A stretch of DNA of 33,069 nucleotides from Acetobacteraceae bacterium (GTDB taxonomy: Bacteria; Pseudomonadota; Alphaproteobacteria; Acetobacterales; Acetobacteraceae): the NCBI GenBank assembly GCA_009693865.1, contig SHWL01000032.1, positions 1 to 33,069 on the forward strand, read 5' to 3'. The position numbers and the translations under genes were made by a program. Positions within the stretch are counted from its first letter, which is position 1; every line of letters begins with the position of its first letter. A model generated the notes under the pieces. It made no database searches. It worked only from the letters and a program-made list of their open reading frames with translations, and was not told the origin of the DNA. Shown here piece after piece: positions 6,418-13,719 of the stretch.

Positions 6418-9195
6418 TTACCCGAACCGCCACTCCACCTGCGCGGCTTGTTCGGGCAGCCCGATCGCCCGCCAGATTTCGGCCGCCGCGCGGGCATGCG
6501 CGGCCCGGTTCTCCCCCTCCGTCCACGCCGCGAGGTCCTCATGCGCGATGGCGGCGTTTCGCATCGCATGGCACCGCAGAAACAACGCCAACGCCGCCTC
6601 CCCCTGCCGCCGCGCCGCCGCCCGATCCCCCCGGGCCCGTGCGAGACGGCCAAGGCCCAGGGCGCAATTCCCCTCCCCAATCACGTCGCCCACGCGGCGA
6701 TACAGCGGCAGCGCTTCCTCGTAACGCGCGCGCGCCGCGTCGTGGTCCGAGCGTTCCAGCGCGATGTCGCCCAGGCTCTTGATGCAGTTGGCCTCGCCGA
6801 GCACGTCGCCCACGCGGCGATACAGCGGCAGCGCTTCCTCGTAACGCGCGCGCGCCGCGTCGTGATCCGAGCGGGCCAGCGCGATGTCGCCCAGGCTCCG
6901 GATGCAGTTGGCCTCGCCGAGCACGTCGCCCACGCGGCGATACAGCGGCAGCGCTTCCTCGTAACGCGCGCGCGCCGCGTCGTGATCCGAGCGGGCCAGC
7001 GCGATGTCGCCCAGGCTCTCGATGCAGTTGGCCTCCCCGTTCACGTTGCCCACGCGGCGATACAGCGGCAGCGCTGCCTCGTAACGCGCGCGCGCCGCGT
7101 CGTGATCCGAGCGGGCCAGCGCGATGTCGCCCAGGCTCTCGATGCAGTTGGCCTCCCCGTTCACGTCGCCCACGCGGCGATACAGCGGCAGCGCTTCCTC
7201 GTAACGCGCGCGCGCCGCGTCGTGATCCGAGCGGGCCAGCGCGATGTCGCCCAGGCCAAATAGGCAGACGGCCTGGCCAGCGGCATCCTCGGCCGCCGCA
7301 CAGGCGGCGGCGAGGGCGGTCAAGGCCCGGGGAGACCCAAGGCCGGAGAATCGCAGCGGGTTCGACAGGCCCCAGTTCCGCTGAGCCGCGATGGCCGGGG
7401 CCAAGCTCCGCGCGGCGATCGCGGCGTCCACCGCGGCGTCGATGTTCGCCAGCTCGGGCGCCAGCCGTTCGATCGCGGCGGCCCCGCCGTCCCTGCCGAT
7501 GCGGGTGCCATGCTCGGCCGCCAGGGACAGATAATGGTGGAACCAGGCGGTGTCGCCGTCCGGTGGCGGGTAGGCACGGCGCGCATGGTCGCGCACCGGC
7601 GGCAGCAAGTCCAGGCGGAAGTCGTCCCGCATCGCCAGGCCGACGCCCAGGATTTGGTCGAAGGCGTCCATGGACTCCGCGCCGAGAAGCGACTGGCGAT
7701 CCGCGTCCGCGATGCCGGCGGGCAATTGGCCCAGAAGGCGGAACAGACGGAGGCCCGGCGCCTTCATCCGGGAGGATTGCAGGGAGAATTCGATGGAACG
7801 CGGCACCGAGGTCAGGCGATGTTCCTCGCCGGGCAGTTTCGCCACGGCGGTGCCGGTGGCGAGCAATTGCGACCAAAGCTCCGTCAAGTTGTCATGGCGC
7901 GCGGCGCGGCGGGCGGTCAGGCAGATCGCCAGCGGCACGCCGCCGAGTTCCCGCAGCAGGTCCGGCAGATGCGGATCGTCCGAGGGAATTTGGGCGGCGA
8001 TGTCGAAGAACAACGCGCGCGAGTCGTCGCCGGTCAGCGGGCGCACCGTGTGCCGGGGCGACCAGTGCGCGCCGCCGACCGCCTCATCGCCGCGGAAGGA
8101 GGCCAGCAGGACCAGGCCGGGGATGGCGGCAAGCTCGGACAGGCGCTGCTCGATGGGAAGGAGGGTTTTGTCCCAGGGCGATTCCAGATTATCCAGCACC
8201 AGCAACGATGGTTCCTGCGCCAGCCTGACCCGCGCGGCCTCGAATCCCCGGGCCGGGTCGAGGCCCAGGGCCACCAGGATCGCGGCGTCGAACGTGTCGC
8301 GGTCGACGGCGGTTTCCAGTTCGACGAACCAGCGCCGCGCGCCGAACCGGGCGATGATCCGCGGATCGGTCGCCGCCGCCTGGGTCAGCGTCGTCTTGCC
8401 AATCCCGCCGGGACCCAGGACGAGGACGGCGTTGGGGGACGCGCCGGACAGCAACGCGGCGACGATTGTCTCCCGGTCCGCGTCGCGGCCGAAACAACGG
8501 TCGGGGAGCGGGATCGTGGCGGCGGACGCCTCGGTCAGCGTCATGATGGGGCCAGCCGCCGGACCGTGTTCGACAGAAACCGAAGGATGGTCGCGCAACC
8601 ATTCCTCAAGAACGGTTTCGAGGTCGTTAGCCAACTTCGTTTTGAAGCCGGCCAGATCGGCATAGGTCTTGAACCCGCCCTTCGCGGCGCCGTCCGGATG
8701 TTCGAACCGTTTGAAGAACTCCGTCACCCTGAGCAACTGCCGGCGTTTTTCGTCGAACTCCGGGTCGTCGGGTCGAATCAGGGTGACGTTCAGCCCGCGA
8801 TAAACGAGGATCTCCGGCCGAGGCGCCGCGTTGAACGCGTTCTCAAATTCCCATTCCGTGCCGGACAAGAAACGGGTTCCGTCGGGTCGAGCGAGAGAGT
8901 CGAGCGCGAGATGCGTCCCAAGCCGGTCGCGCAAAATCACAATCACGAAATGACACGCGGACGGTTTGCCCTTGAACCGGATCACCGATTCCTGAGGAGT
9001 CAGATGCGCGGACAGCGGCACGCCATCGGCCGGGTCGTCCCAACTCACGACCTCGAACGTCACCTTTCGCGTCAGGAATCTGGATTTGGGAAGTACCGAC
9101 TCCAGATAATGCCGGACAAACGCCCGCTCCTCCGCCACATCCCCGGGGGAGGCGAGAAACACGCGCACGACATCCGCCTTTTTGGGCTCCTTCAC
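6418..9195 (-). CDS. DUF4062-NB-ARC-TPR protein (STAND/NLR-like ATPase)
   Basis: The product has 925 residues and a GTG start with CGAGGA about seven bases upstream. Residues 8-150 are a DUF4062-type N-terminal domain (VRVFLASPGDVAEER, then GTEWEFENA). Residues 230-430 form an NB-ARC NTPase: Walker A GPGGIGKTT at 261-269, Walker B LLVLDNLE at 331-338, an Arg-containing LLASFRGD sensor at 363-370 and a GLPL-like GGVPLAI at 418-424. A helical winged region follows to about 640. Residues 646-845 are five 40-residue TPR units of nearly identical sequence (core DIALARSDHDAARARYEEAL), then a degenerate last unit and a capping helix. STAND proteins of this plan sense a ligand with the repeats, oligomerise through ATP and activate the N-terminal effector; many bacterial ones act against phages. 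That role is inferred here. The gene is intact and converges on the GxxExxY gene. Confidence 0.92.
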   Translation of the reverse strand: MKEPKKADVVRVFLASPGDVAEERAFVRHYLESVLPKSRFLTRKVTFEVVSWDDPADGVPLSAHLTPQESVIRFKGKPSACHFVIVILRDRLGTHLALDSLARPDGTRFLSGTEWEFENAFNAAPRPEILVYRGLNVTLIRPDDPEFDEKRRQLLRVTEFFKRFEHPDGAAKGGFKTYADLAGFKTKLANDLETVLEEWLRDHPSVSVEHGPAAGPIMTLTEASAATIPLPDRCFGRDADRETIVAALLSGASPNAVLVLGPGGIGKTTLTQAAATDPRIIARFGARRWFVELETAVDRDTFDAAILVALGLDPARGFEAARVRLAQEPSLLVLDNLESPWDKTLLPIEQRLSELAAIPGLVLLASFRGDEAVGGAHWSPRHTVRPLTGDDSRALFFDIAAQIPSDDPHLPDLLRELGGVPLAICLTARRAARHDNLTELWSQLLATGTAVAKLPGEEHRLTSVPRSIEFSLQSSRMKAPGLRLFRLLGQLPAGIADADRQSLLGAESMDAFDQILGVGLAMRDDFRLDLLPPVRDHARRAYPPPDGDTAWFHHYLSLAAEHGTRIGRDGGAAAIERLAPELANIDAAVDAAIAARSLAPAIAAQRNWGLSNPLRFSGLGSPRALTALAAACAAAEDAAGQAVCLFGLGDIALARSDHDAARARYEEALPLYRRVGDVNGEANCIESLGDIALARSDHDAARARYEAALPLYRRVGNVNGEANCIESLGDIALARSDHDAARARYEEALPLYRRVGDVLGEANCIRSLGDIALARSDHDAARARYEEALPLYRRVGDVLGEANCIKSLGDIALERSDHDAARARYEEALPLYRRVGDVIGEGNCALGLGRLARARGDRAAARRQGEAALALFLRCHAMRNAAIAHEDLAAWTEGENRAAHARAAAEIWRAIGLPEQAAQVEWRFG
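6661..7260 (-). repeat. Five tandem 120-base repeats encoding the TPR units
   Basis: Copies lie at 6661-6780, 6781-6900, 6901-7020, 7021-7140 and 7141-7260. The middle copies differ from their neighbours at only about two to seven of 120 positions, and third codon positions are conserved too. The copy at 6661 is the most divergent. Differences cluster in the part of the unit encoding GDV-x-GEANC-x-x-S and the residue opening the first helix. This is the pattern of recent unequal crossing-over or gene conversion and not of old TPR divergence. Such arrays can change copy number in frame without breaking the gene. Confidence 0.97.
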
Positions 9196-9450
9196 CGCCG
9201 ATCCTCGTCCGATCCGGCGATGCTACAGGTTCCCGGTCCGGCGTCCACCGGAATGTCACGGTTTCCGCGCCCGGCCTCGTAAGCGGAGACGGGCCGGAGC
9301 AGGTCATGCAACTGGTCCAGCAACGGGCGCCCGATGGGTTCGCACGCATCAAGGACGTGCTGACCGAAGAGGAACTGGCCGGAACCGCGTCCGGCTATAA
9401 GCGGATCGCGGGCTTCGATAAGGACGAGCTGAACGCCCGCCCACCGATCG
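9196..9450 (+). other. Gap between the STAND and Rieske genes, with a possible short coding remnant
   Basis: The plus-strand frame is open from before 9201 to TGA at 9468-9470. From an ATG at 9306 it would encode about 54 residues with a plausible, mostly hydrophilic composition (DGFARIKDVLTEEELAG, SGYKRIAGFDKDEL). The ribosome binding site is only a weak GGAGCAGG. It overlaps the end of the Rieske gene by 20 bases. I do not recognise a family; it may be a remnant of a larger gene. The promoter of the STAND gene must also lie in this gap, but no clear hexamers stand out. Confidence 0.25.
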
Positions 9451-9867
9451 TCAGACCATCTCCACGATGACGTATTGTTCTTCAATCGTCACGGGCAGGG
9501 TTTCCGCGACATAGGGGCCTTGCACGACCGTCTGGCCGGAGGCGACCTCGACCGGGTAATTTCGGACACTGATTTTCGAGGGATCGCAGAAACTCTGCCC
9601 GGTGCGAACGTCGAATTCCCACCCGTGCCAGGGGCAGCGCAGGATTTCGCCGGGACGGGAGTATTCGTAATGGCCGGGCTCATGCGACTCGATCAGGCCG
9701 GTCAGAATGCCCTCGCCCATCGGGCCGCCCTGGTGCGGGCAGCGGTTGAACAGTCCGTAGAACTCGCCGCCGAGGTTAAAAACGGCGATGGAGCGGCCCC
9801 GGACGGTCACCAGCTTGCGCTGACCGGGGGGAATCTCACTGACTGTCGCGACGACATGCTTACTCAT
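9451..9867 (-). CDS. Rieske [2Fe-2S] protein
   Basis: The product has 138 residues and is a single Rieske domain. The two cluster-binding boxes are CPHQGGPMGEG and CPWHGWEFDV. The ligand pattern is C-x-H ... C-x-x-H with 32 residues between the first His and the second Cys, clearly longer than the 15-17 usual for ferredoxin-type and bc1-type proteins. The start MSKHVVATVSEIPPGQRKLV is the normal beginning of oxygenase-type Rieske ferredoxins. No signal peptide or membrane anchor is present, so it should be cytoplasmic. A much longer upstream frame to 10083 is antisense to the neighbouring gene and is not used. It could be an electron carrier for an oxygenase, but no oxygenase alpha subunit is in the window. 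Confidence 0.88.
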   Translation of the reverse strand: MSKHVVATVSEIPPGQRKLVTVRGRSIAVFNLGGEFYGLFNRCPHQGGPMGEGILTGLIESHEPGHYEYSRPGEILRCPWHGWEFDVRTGQSFCDPSKISVRNYPVEVASGQTVVQGPYVAETLPVTIEEQYVIVEMV

Positions 9868-9943
9868 GAACCGCGTTTCCCGTATTGCCCGGTGTGAAAT
9901 TAGCCAGTGCGCGGGCTGGCGGCAACCAAGCGAGGGAGAACCC

Positions 9944-11029
9944 ATGCTGCGTCGCGGCCTGGCGGTGTTGCTGGCGTGCGTGCTCGCGGGACCGGCCGCG
10001 CGGGCCGAAACGATCAGGATCGGTGCGATCCTGCCGCTGACCGGTCCGGCCGCCACGATCGGTGCGCGGCAAATGCGCGGCATTCAATTCGCGATCGATC
10101 GGGCCAACGAAGCGGGCGGCGTGCGCGGCAACAAGATTGAAGTCGAGGCCGCCGACAGTGAGGCGAAACCCAATATCGCGATCCTGGCCTTCCGTAGGCT
10201 TGTCGATGCCCGGCATATTCAGATCGTTCTCACCGGATGGTCCGGTCCGGTGCTGGCCATGGCGCCCCTGGCGACACGTAACAAAATTCTGCTGATCAAC
10301 GCGGGCGCGCAAGCAGACAAGCTGGCGGTGGCGTCGCCTTTTCTGTTCAACACGTTACCCTCTGTTGGCTCTGAAATCGCCGTGCTGTCGCGGTATCTCG
10401 CCGAATTGGGGAAGCATAAAGCGGTCATTTTGTTCGAGAATACGGCCGCCGGGATTTCCGGCCGCGACGACTTCGAGGATGCGTTTCCTGGCACCGGCGG
10501 CATTATCGTCGCGCGGGAAACAACCTTGCTGGGGCAGACCGGTTTTCAGACCGAGCTGAAGACTTTGGCAGCCGCGAGACCCGATACGATGCTGGCCTCG
10601 ATGACCACCGGGCTGCCGGAGATGGCGCGGCAATACCGGGCTTTGGGCCTGAACTTCCTCGTGGCCGGCACGACGTTCTTTCAGGACCCAGGTCTGCTGG
10701 CCGAACCCGCCGCCGAGGGTTTCATCCACACGCAAATCAGGTCCGAAGTCGCGCCGGAGATCGCGGCCGCGTTCGAACGGACGTTTAACGCGGACATGGA
10801 TTTTTTCGCCCGGCAGTTTTACCGCGCGTCGCACATCGCGTTAACGGCACTGGACCGGGTTTTGGGCGCCGGTCAACCGGTCACCGGCGAAACCATGCGG
10901 GCGGCCATTCTTAACATCCGCCGCCTCGACGGTCCCGTCCCGCCAGAGTTCAAAACCACCGCCCCGATCGATATCAACGTCGTGCGCGGTGGCAAGGACG
11001 TGACGATCAGGCGCGGGCCGGAAAATTGA
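9944..11029 (+). CDS. Periplasmic substrate-binding protein, branched-chain amino acid ABC transporter type (LivJ/type I fold)
   Basis: The product has 361 residues. It begins with a textbook Sec signal peptide, MLRRGLAVLLACVLAGPAAR, with cleavage expected just after ARA. The mature start ETIRIGAILPLTGPAATIG is the first strand-loop of LivJ-like type I binding proteins, with later GIQFAIDRANEAGGVRGNKI and the hinge-region FENTAAGISGRDDFEDAF. The start is set by AGGGAG five bases before the ATG; the frame is also open from 9866, but that part overlaps the Rieske start region. No permease or ATPase genes are adjacent, so it must feed a distant transporter or act as a sensor. The ligand is unknown; this family binds amino acids, aromatic acids and other small organics. 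Confidence 0.9.
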   Translation: MLRRGLAVLLACVLAGPAARAETIRIGAILPLTGPAATIGARQMRGIQFAIDRANEAGGVRGNKIEVEAADSEAKPNIAILAFRRLVDARHIQIVLTGWSGPVLAMAPLATRNKILLINAGAQADKLAVASPFLFNTLPSVGSEIAVLSRYLAELGKHKAVILFENTAAGISGRDDFEDAFPGTGGIIVARETTLLGQTGFQTELKTLAAARPDTMLASMTTGLPEMARQYRALGLNFLVAGTTFFQDPGLLAEPAAEGFIHTQIRSEVAPEIAAAFERTFNADMDFFARQFYRASHIALTALDRVLGAGQPVTGETMRAAILNIRRLDGPVPPEFKTTAPIDINVVRGGKDVTIRRGPEN

Positions 11030-11031
11030 TC

Positions 11032-11189
11032 AGAGCGTTTCCCAATCGGATTGCATGGGTTCACCGTCGCTTCATCGTCATGGCTCGGCTTGACCGGGCC
11101 ATCTGTAACGGCACAGTGCTGAACCAGATGGCCCGGTCAAGCCGAGCCATGACGGGAGGAGGCGGTTCGACCAAATCGTGACACGCTCT
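11032..11189. repeat. Intergenic palindromic element with perfect 30-base arms
   Basis: Bases 11076-11105 and 11125-11154 are perfect inverted copies of each other (30 of 30) around a 19-base loop. Their core reads ATGGCTCGGCTTGACC. Outside them an additional inverted pair, AGAGCGT at 11032-11038 and ACGCTCT at 11183-11189, brackets the whole structure. It sits exactly between two convergent genes (ends at 11029 and 11188). As RNA it would form a very stable hairpin in either direction, so it may act as a bidirectional transcript end. Similar GC-rich palindromes are scattered through many alphaproteobacterial genomes. Confidence 0.9.
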
Positions 11190-11817
11190 AACGATCATCC
11201 ACGACAGGGTTCGCCAGCACGGACGGCCGCGCGTTAAACGTCGCGTGCCACGCCGCGAGTTTGGGATGCCCGTTCCGCCATTGCATATCCGCGAAGCGGA
11301 AATCCAGATATGCCAACGCCACTCCGATCGCGAGGTGACCGATGGTGAACCCGCTGGAGCCCAGAGCGTCCGCCTCATGCTCCAACGCCTCCACGCAGGC
11401 ATGGAGTTTCGCGCGCCACAGCGCCTTGTGCGGCTCGCTCTGCCGCTCGGGCGGGCGGAATCCCTCCGCCAGCAGAGGCAACGCGGTGTCCAGCATGCCC
11501 TGACCCAAAGCGTGACGGCGCAACGCGGTCAGCCGCTCGGGCCAGGCGGTGGGGTAAAGTTTCGGGCCGTCATGCAGCGTGTCGAGATATTCGATCACCA
11601 CGGGTGAATCGTAGATCACCGTGCCGTCGCCAAGCTCCAGCGTGGGGATTTTCCCCACTGGATTGATTTTCATGAGCTCTTCGTGCAGTACCGGGCCGCC
11701 GACAATCGTGCGAACGGTGCGGATCCGATCCGTCAGCCCCATCTCATGCACCGCGATCATCGCCTTCCTCACGTACGGGGAACGAGGCGACCAATGCAGA
11801 ACCATTCGACCGGGCAT
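11188..11817 (-). CDS. Glutathione S-transferase family protein
   Basis: The product has about 209 residues. The N-terminal thioredoxin-like domain shows MVLHWSPRSPYVRKAMIAVH, with the Ser/Pro-rich active loop, and INPVGKIPTLELGDGTVIYD with the conserved cis-Pro (K-I-P). SPVVIEYLDTLH follows, the E-S/D-S glutathione gamma-Glu binding element. The C-terminal domain is all-helical (LHACVEALEHEADAL, IGHLAIGVALAYLDFRF). MPGRM at 11817 is the preferred start; 11805 is an alternative, and the frame is open to 11907 without a ribosome binding site. It diverges from the alpha/beta hydrolase gene with 70 bases between starts. Substrate unknown; a role in detoxification or dechlorination-type chemistry is possible. 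Confidence 0.88.
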   Translation of the reverse strand: MPGRMVLHWSPRSPYVRKAMIAVHEMGLTDRIRTVRTIVGGPVLHEELMKINPVGKIPTLELGDGTVIYDSPVVIEYLDTLHDGPKLYPTAWPERLTALRRHALGQGMLDTALPLLAEGFRPPERQSEPHKALWRAKLHACVEALEHEADALGSSGFTIGHLAIGVALAYLDFRFADMQWRNGHPKLAAWHATFNARPSVLANPVVDDR

Positions 11818-11887
11818 GGGCTGACGACCTTCACGAAAACGGCTGCGTGGATTACCCTGACGCCAGGGAAAAGAGGGAGCGTTCACC

Positions 11888-12679
11888 ATGAACTGGATCG
11901 AAGTCAATGGCGTCGGCCTGCGTTACGAACTGAGCGGGAGCGGTCCCTCCACGCTGGTGCTGATCCACGAAATGGGCGGCACGCTGGACAGTTGGGAGCA
12001 GGGCCTGCTCGCGCTGAACAATGGCCGTCAGGTGCTGCGCTACGACACGCGCGGGGCCGGATTATCCGAGAAGATCCAGGGCGCTGTCACCTGGGATGAC
12101 ATGGCGGACGATCTGAAGGGACTGCTGGACGCACTGAGCATCACCGGCAAGGTCGCGCTGGCGGGCATCGCCGTGGGTGGCGCGATCGCCATGCATTTCG
12201 CCGTGCGCTACCCGGATCGGGCCGCGGCGCTGGTGGCGCACGGACCGGCGACCGGCGCCTCGCCCGACCGGAGGCAACAATCTCTGGAGCGTGCGGCCGC
12301 GGTCGAGGCGGGCGGCATGCGCGGCGTGGTGGAAACCAGCGTGGCCAATTCCTACCCGCCGGTGGTGCGGTACAACGCCGAGGTGTTCAAGGAATTCCGT
12401 GCTCGCTGGCTGGCCAACGATCCGCAAAGCTTCGCCGCGATCAACCGGATGCTGGCCAATCACGACATTTCAGCGGAACTGCCGAAGGTCGCGTGCCCGA
12501 CACTGTTCACCGCCGGGCGTCACGATTCGTTACGTCCCCCTTCGGCGATCGAGCCAATGGCGAAGCAGGTTCCCGGCGCGCAATTCCTGGAACTGAACAC
12601 GGGGCATTTCGCTTCGATTCAGACTCCGGGGACGATGTCGCAGGCGATCCATTATTTCCTGCATGCGCTCGGGCTTTAG
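11888..12679 (+). CDS. Alpha/beta-hydrolase fold protein lacking the nucleophile serine
   Basis: The product has 263 residues and resembles 3-oxoadipate enol-lactonase-type hydrolases. VLIHEMGGTLDSWEQ carries the oxyanion-hole HEMGG region and QVLRYDTRGAGLSE is strand 4 and its turn. The acid (AGRHDSLRPP) and the histidine (LNTGHFASIQ) of the triad are in place. At the nucleophile elbow the sequence is LAGIAVGGAIA, so position 95, which should be Ser, Cys or Asp in G-x-Nuc-x-G, is Ala (codon GCC at 12170-12172). The fold is otherwise intact and the gene has a good GAGGGAG ribosome binding site. It may be a non-hydrolytic member (binding protein, lyase or cofactor-free reaction) or use another residue. 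The divergent GST and downstream SDR give no substrate. Confidence 0.88.
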   Translation: MNWIEVNGVGLRYELSGSGPSTLVLIHEMGGTLDSWEQGLLALNNGRQVLRYDTRGAGLSEKIQGAVTWDDMADDLKGLLDALSITGKVALAGIAVGGAIAMHFAVRYPDRAAALVAHGPATGASPDRRQQSLERAAAVEAGGMRGVVETSVANSYPPVVRYNAEVFKEFRARWLANDPQSFAAINRMLANHDISAELPKVACPTLFTAGRHDSLRPPSAIEPMAKQVPGAQFLELNTGHFASIQTPGTMSQAIHYFLHALGL

Positions 12680-12760
12680 GCGCGCCGCCTGGGGGAGGAT
12701 GACACCGGCCGCGTCCTGACGCATTCTGTCACGGTCCTGAATGCAGAGGAGGAAATTGCA

Positions 12761-13672
12761 ATGGGTATGCTGGATGGCAAGGTTGCCGTCGTTACGGGCG
12801 CTGGTGGCGGCATCGGGCGCGCGACCGCGATCGCTCTTGCCGCCAATGGCGCGCAGGTCGTGGTCAATGACGTCGGTGCGAGTGTGACGGGCGAGGGCCA
12901 CGATGACGGTCCGGCGCAGCGCGTGGTCGCGGAGATCACTCAGGCCAACGGGGCCGGCCGCGCGGTCGCCAACGGTGGCAGTGTCGCCAGTTGGGACGAC
13001 GCCCAGGCAATGGTGAAGCAGGCGATCGATTCGTTCGGACGGATCGATATGGTGGTGAACAACGCGGGCATCCTGCGGGACCGCATGTTCCACTATATGT
13101 CGCCGGAGGAATTCGACGCTGTCATGAAGGTGCATCTTTATGGCGCCTTCTATGTCAGCCGCGCCGCCGTGACGCATTTCCGCAAGCAGGAAAGCGGCAG
13201 TTTCGTTCACATCACCTCCACGTCCGGTCTGATCGGCAGTGTGGGTCAGGTGAACTACGGCGCCGCCAAACTGGGCATCGCCGGCCTCAGCCGCAACATC
13301 GCGATGGATATGCAACGTTACCATATCCGGTCGAACTGCATCGGGCCGCACGCCTTCAGCCGCATGATCGAAACGGTGCCGGGCCAGACCGAGGAACAGT
13401 TGAAATCCCGCGCCGAGCGCACCCGTCCCGACCACATCGCGCAGCTGATCGCGTTTCTGGGCACGGACGCGGCGGCGAATGTTTCGGGGCAGATTCTCGG
13501 CGTCCGCGGCAACGAAATCTACTTGTACAACCAGCCTCGCCCGATCCGCATCATGGCGCGGCCGGACGGCTGGACACCCGAGAAACTGGCCTCGCACTGG
13601 CTGCCGGCGGTGGAGAAAGCCTTCACCCCGCTGGAGCGGACCCGTGACGTATACGCCTGGGATCCGATCTGA
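12761..13672 (+). CDS. SDR-family dehydrogenase, (3R)-hydroxyacyl-CoA dehydrogenase (MFE-2)-like
   Basis: The product has 303 residues. The NAD(P)-binding glycine motif is VVTGAGGGIGRATAIALA. VVVNDVGASVTGEGHDDGPA, a longer loop after strand 2, is typical of the dehydrogenase part of peroxisomal multifunctional enzyme type 2 and its bacterial homologues. NNAGILRDRMFHYMSPEEFD and the catalytic Ser-Tyr-Lys (HITSTSGLIGSVGQVNYGAA, then K) are complete. The C-terminal extension with RPDGWTPEKLASHWLPAVEK is also seen in that group. AGGAGG lies eight bases before the ATG; a second ATG two codons on (12767) is possible. The likely reaction is oxidation of a 3-hydroxyacyl-CoA with NAD. A strong terminator follows immediately. 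Confidence 0.9.
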   Translation: MGMLDGKVAVVTGAGGGIGRATAIALAANGAQVVVNDVGASVTGEGHDDGPAQRVVAEITQANGAGRAVANGGSVASWDDAQAMVKQAIDSFGRIDMVVNNAGILRDRMFHYMSPEEFDAVMKVHLYGAFYVSRAAVTHFRKQESGSFVHITSTSGLIGSVGQVNYGAAKLGIAGLSRNIAMDMQRYHIRSNCIGPHAFSRMIETVPGQTEEQLKSRAERTRPDHIAQLIAFLGTDAAANVSGQILGVRGNEIYLYNQPRPIRIMARPDGWTPEKLASHWLPAVEKAFTPLERTRDVYAWDPI

Positions 13673-13679
13673 TCGACAC

Positions 13680-13707
13680 GGGGGGCTTCGGCCCCCCGGC
13701 TTTTTTT
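13680..13707 (+). terminator. Intrinsic terminator with a UUCG tetraloop
   Basis: GGGGGGC at 13680-13686 pairs with GCCCCCC at 13691-13697 around TTCG, giving a 7-bp GC-only stem capped by the exceptionally stable C(UUCG)G loop. GGC and then seven T residues (13701-13707) follow. It starts eight bases after the SDR stop codon and ends only 12 bases before the ATG of the ThDP lyase gene, so it may also act as a conditional barrier for that gene. Confidence 0.93.
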
Positions 13708-13719
13708 GGAAACATCGAT

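Noticed and set aside
6661-7260. Tandem repeats considered as a CRISPR array
   Set aside because: The units are contiguous 120-base coding repeats with no unique spacers and no cas genes.
6448-7263. Plus-strand open frame with a repetitive protein (HVAHAAIQRQRFLVTRARR units)
   Set aside because: It is the complementary reading of the TPR-coding DNA repeat. The minus-strand reading gives canonical TPRs linked to a complete STAND protein.
7510-9282. 590-residue plus-strand open frame opposite the NB-ARC domain
   Set aside because: Antisense to intact Walker A and B motifs, with no family resemblance.
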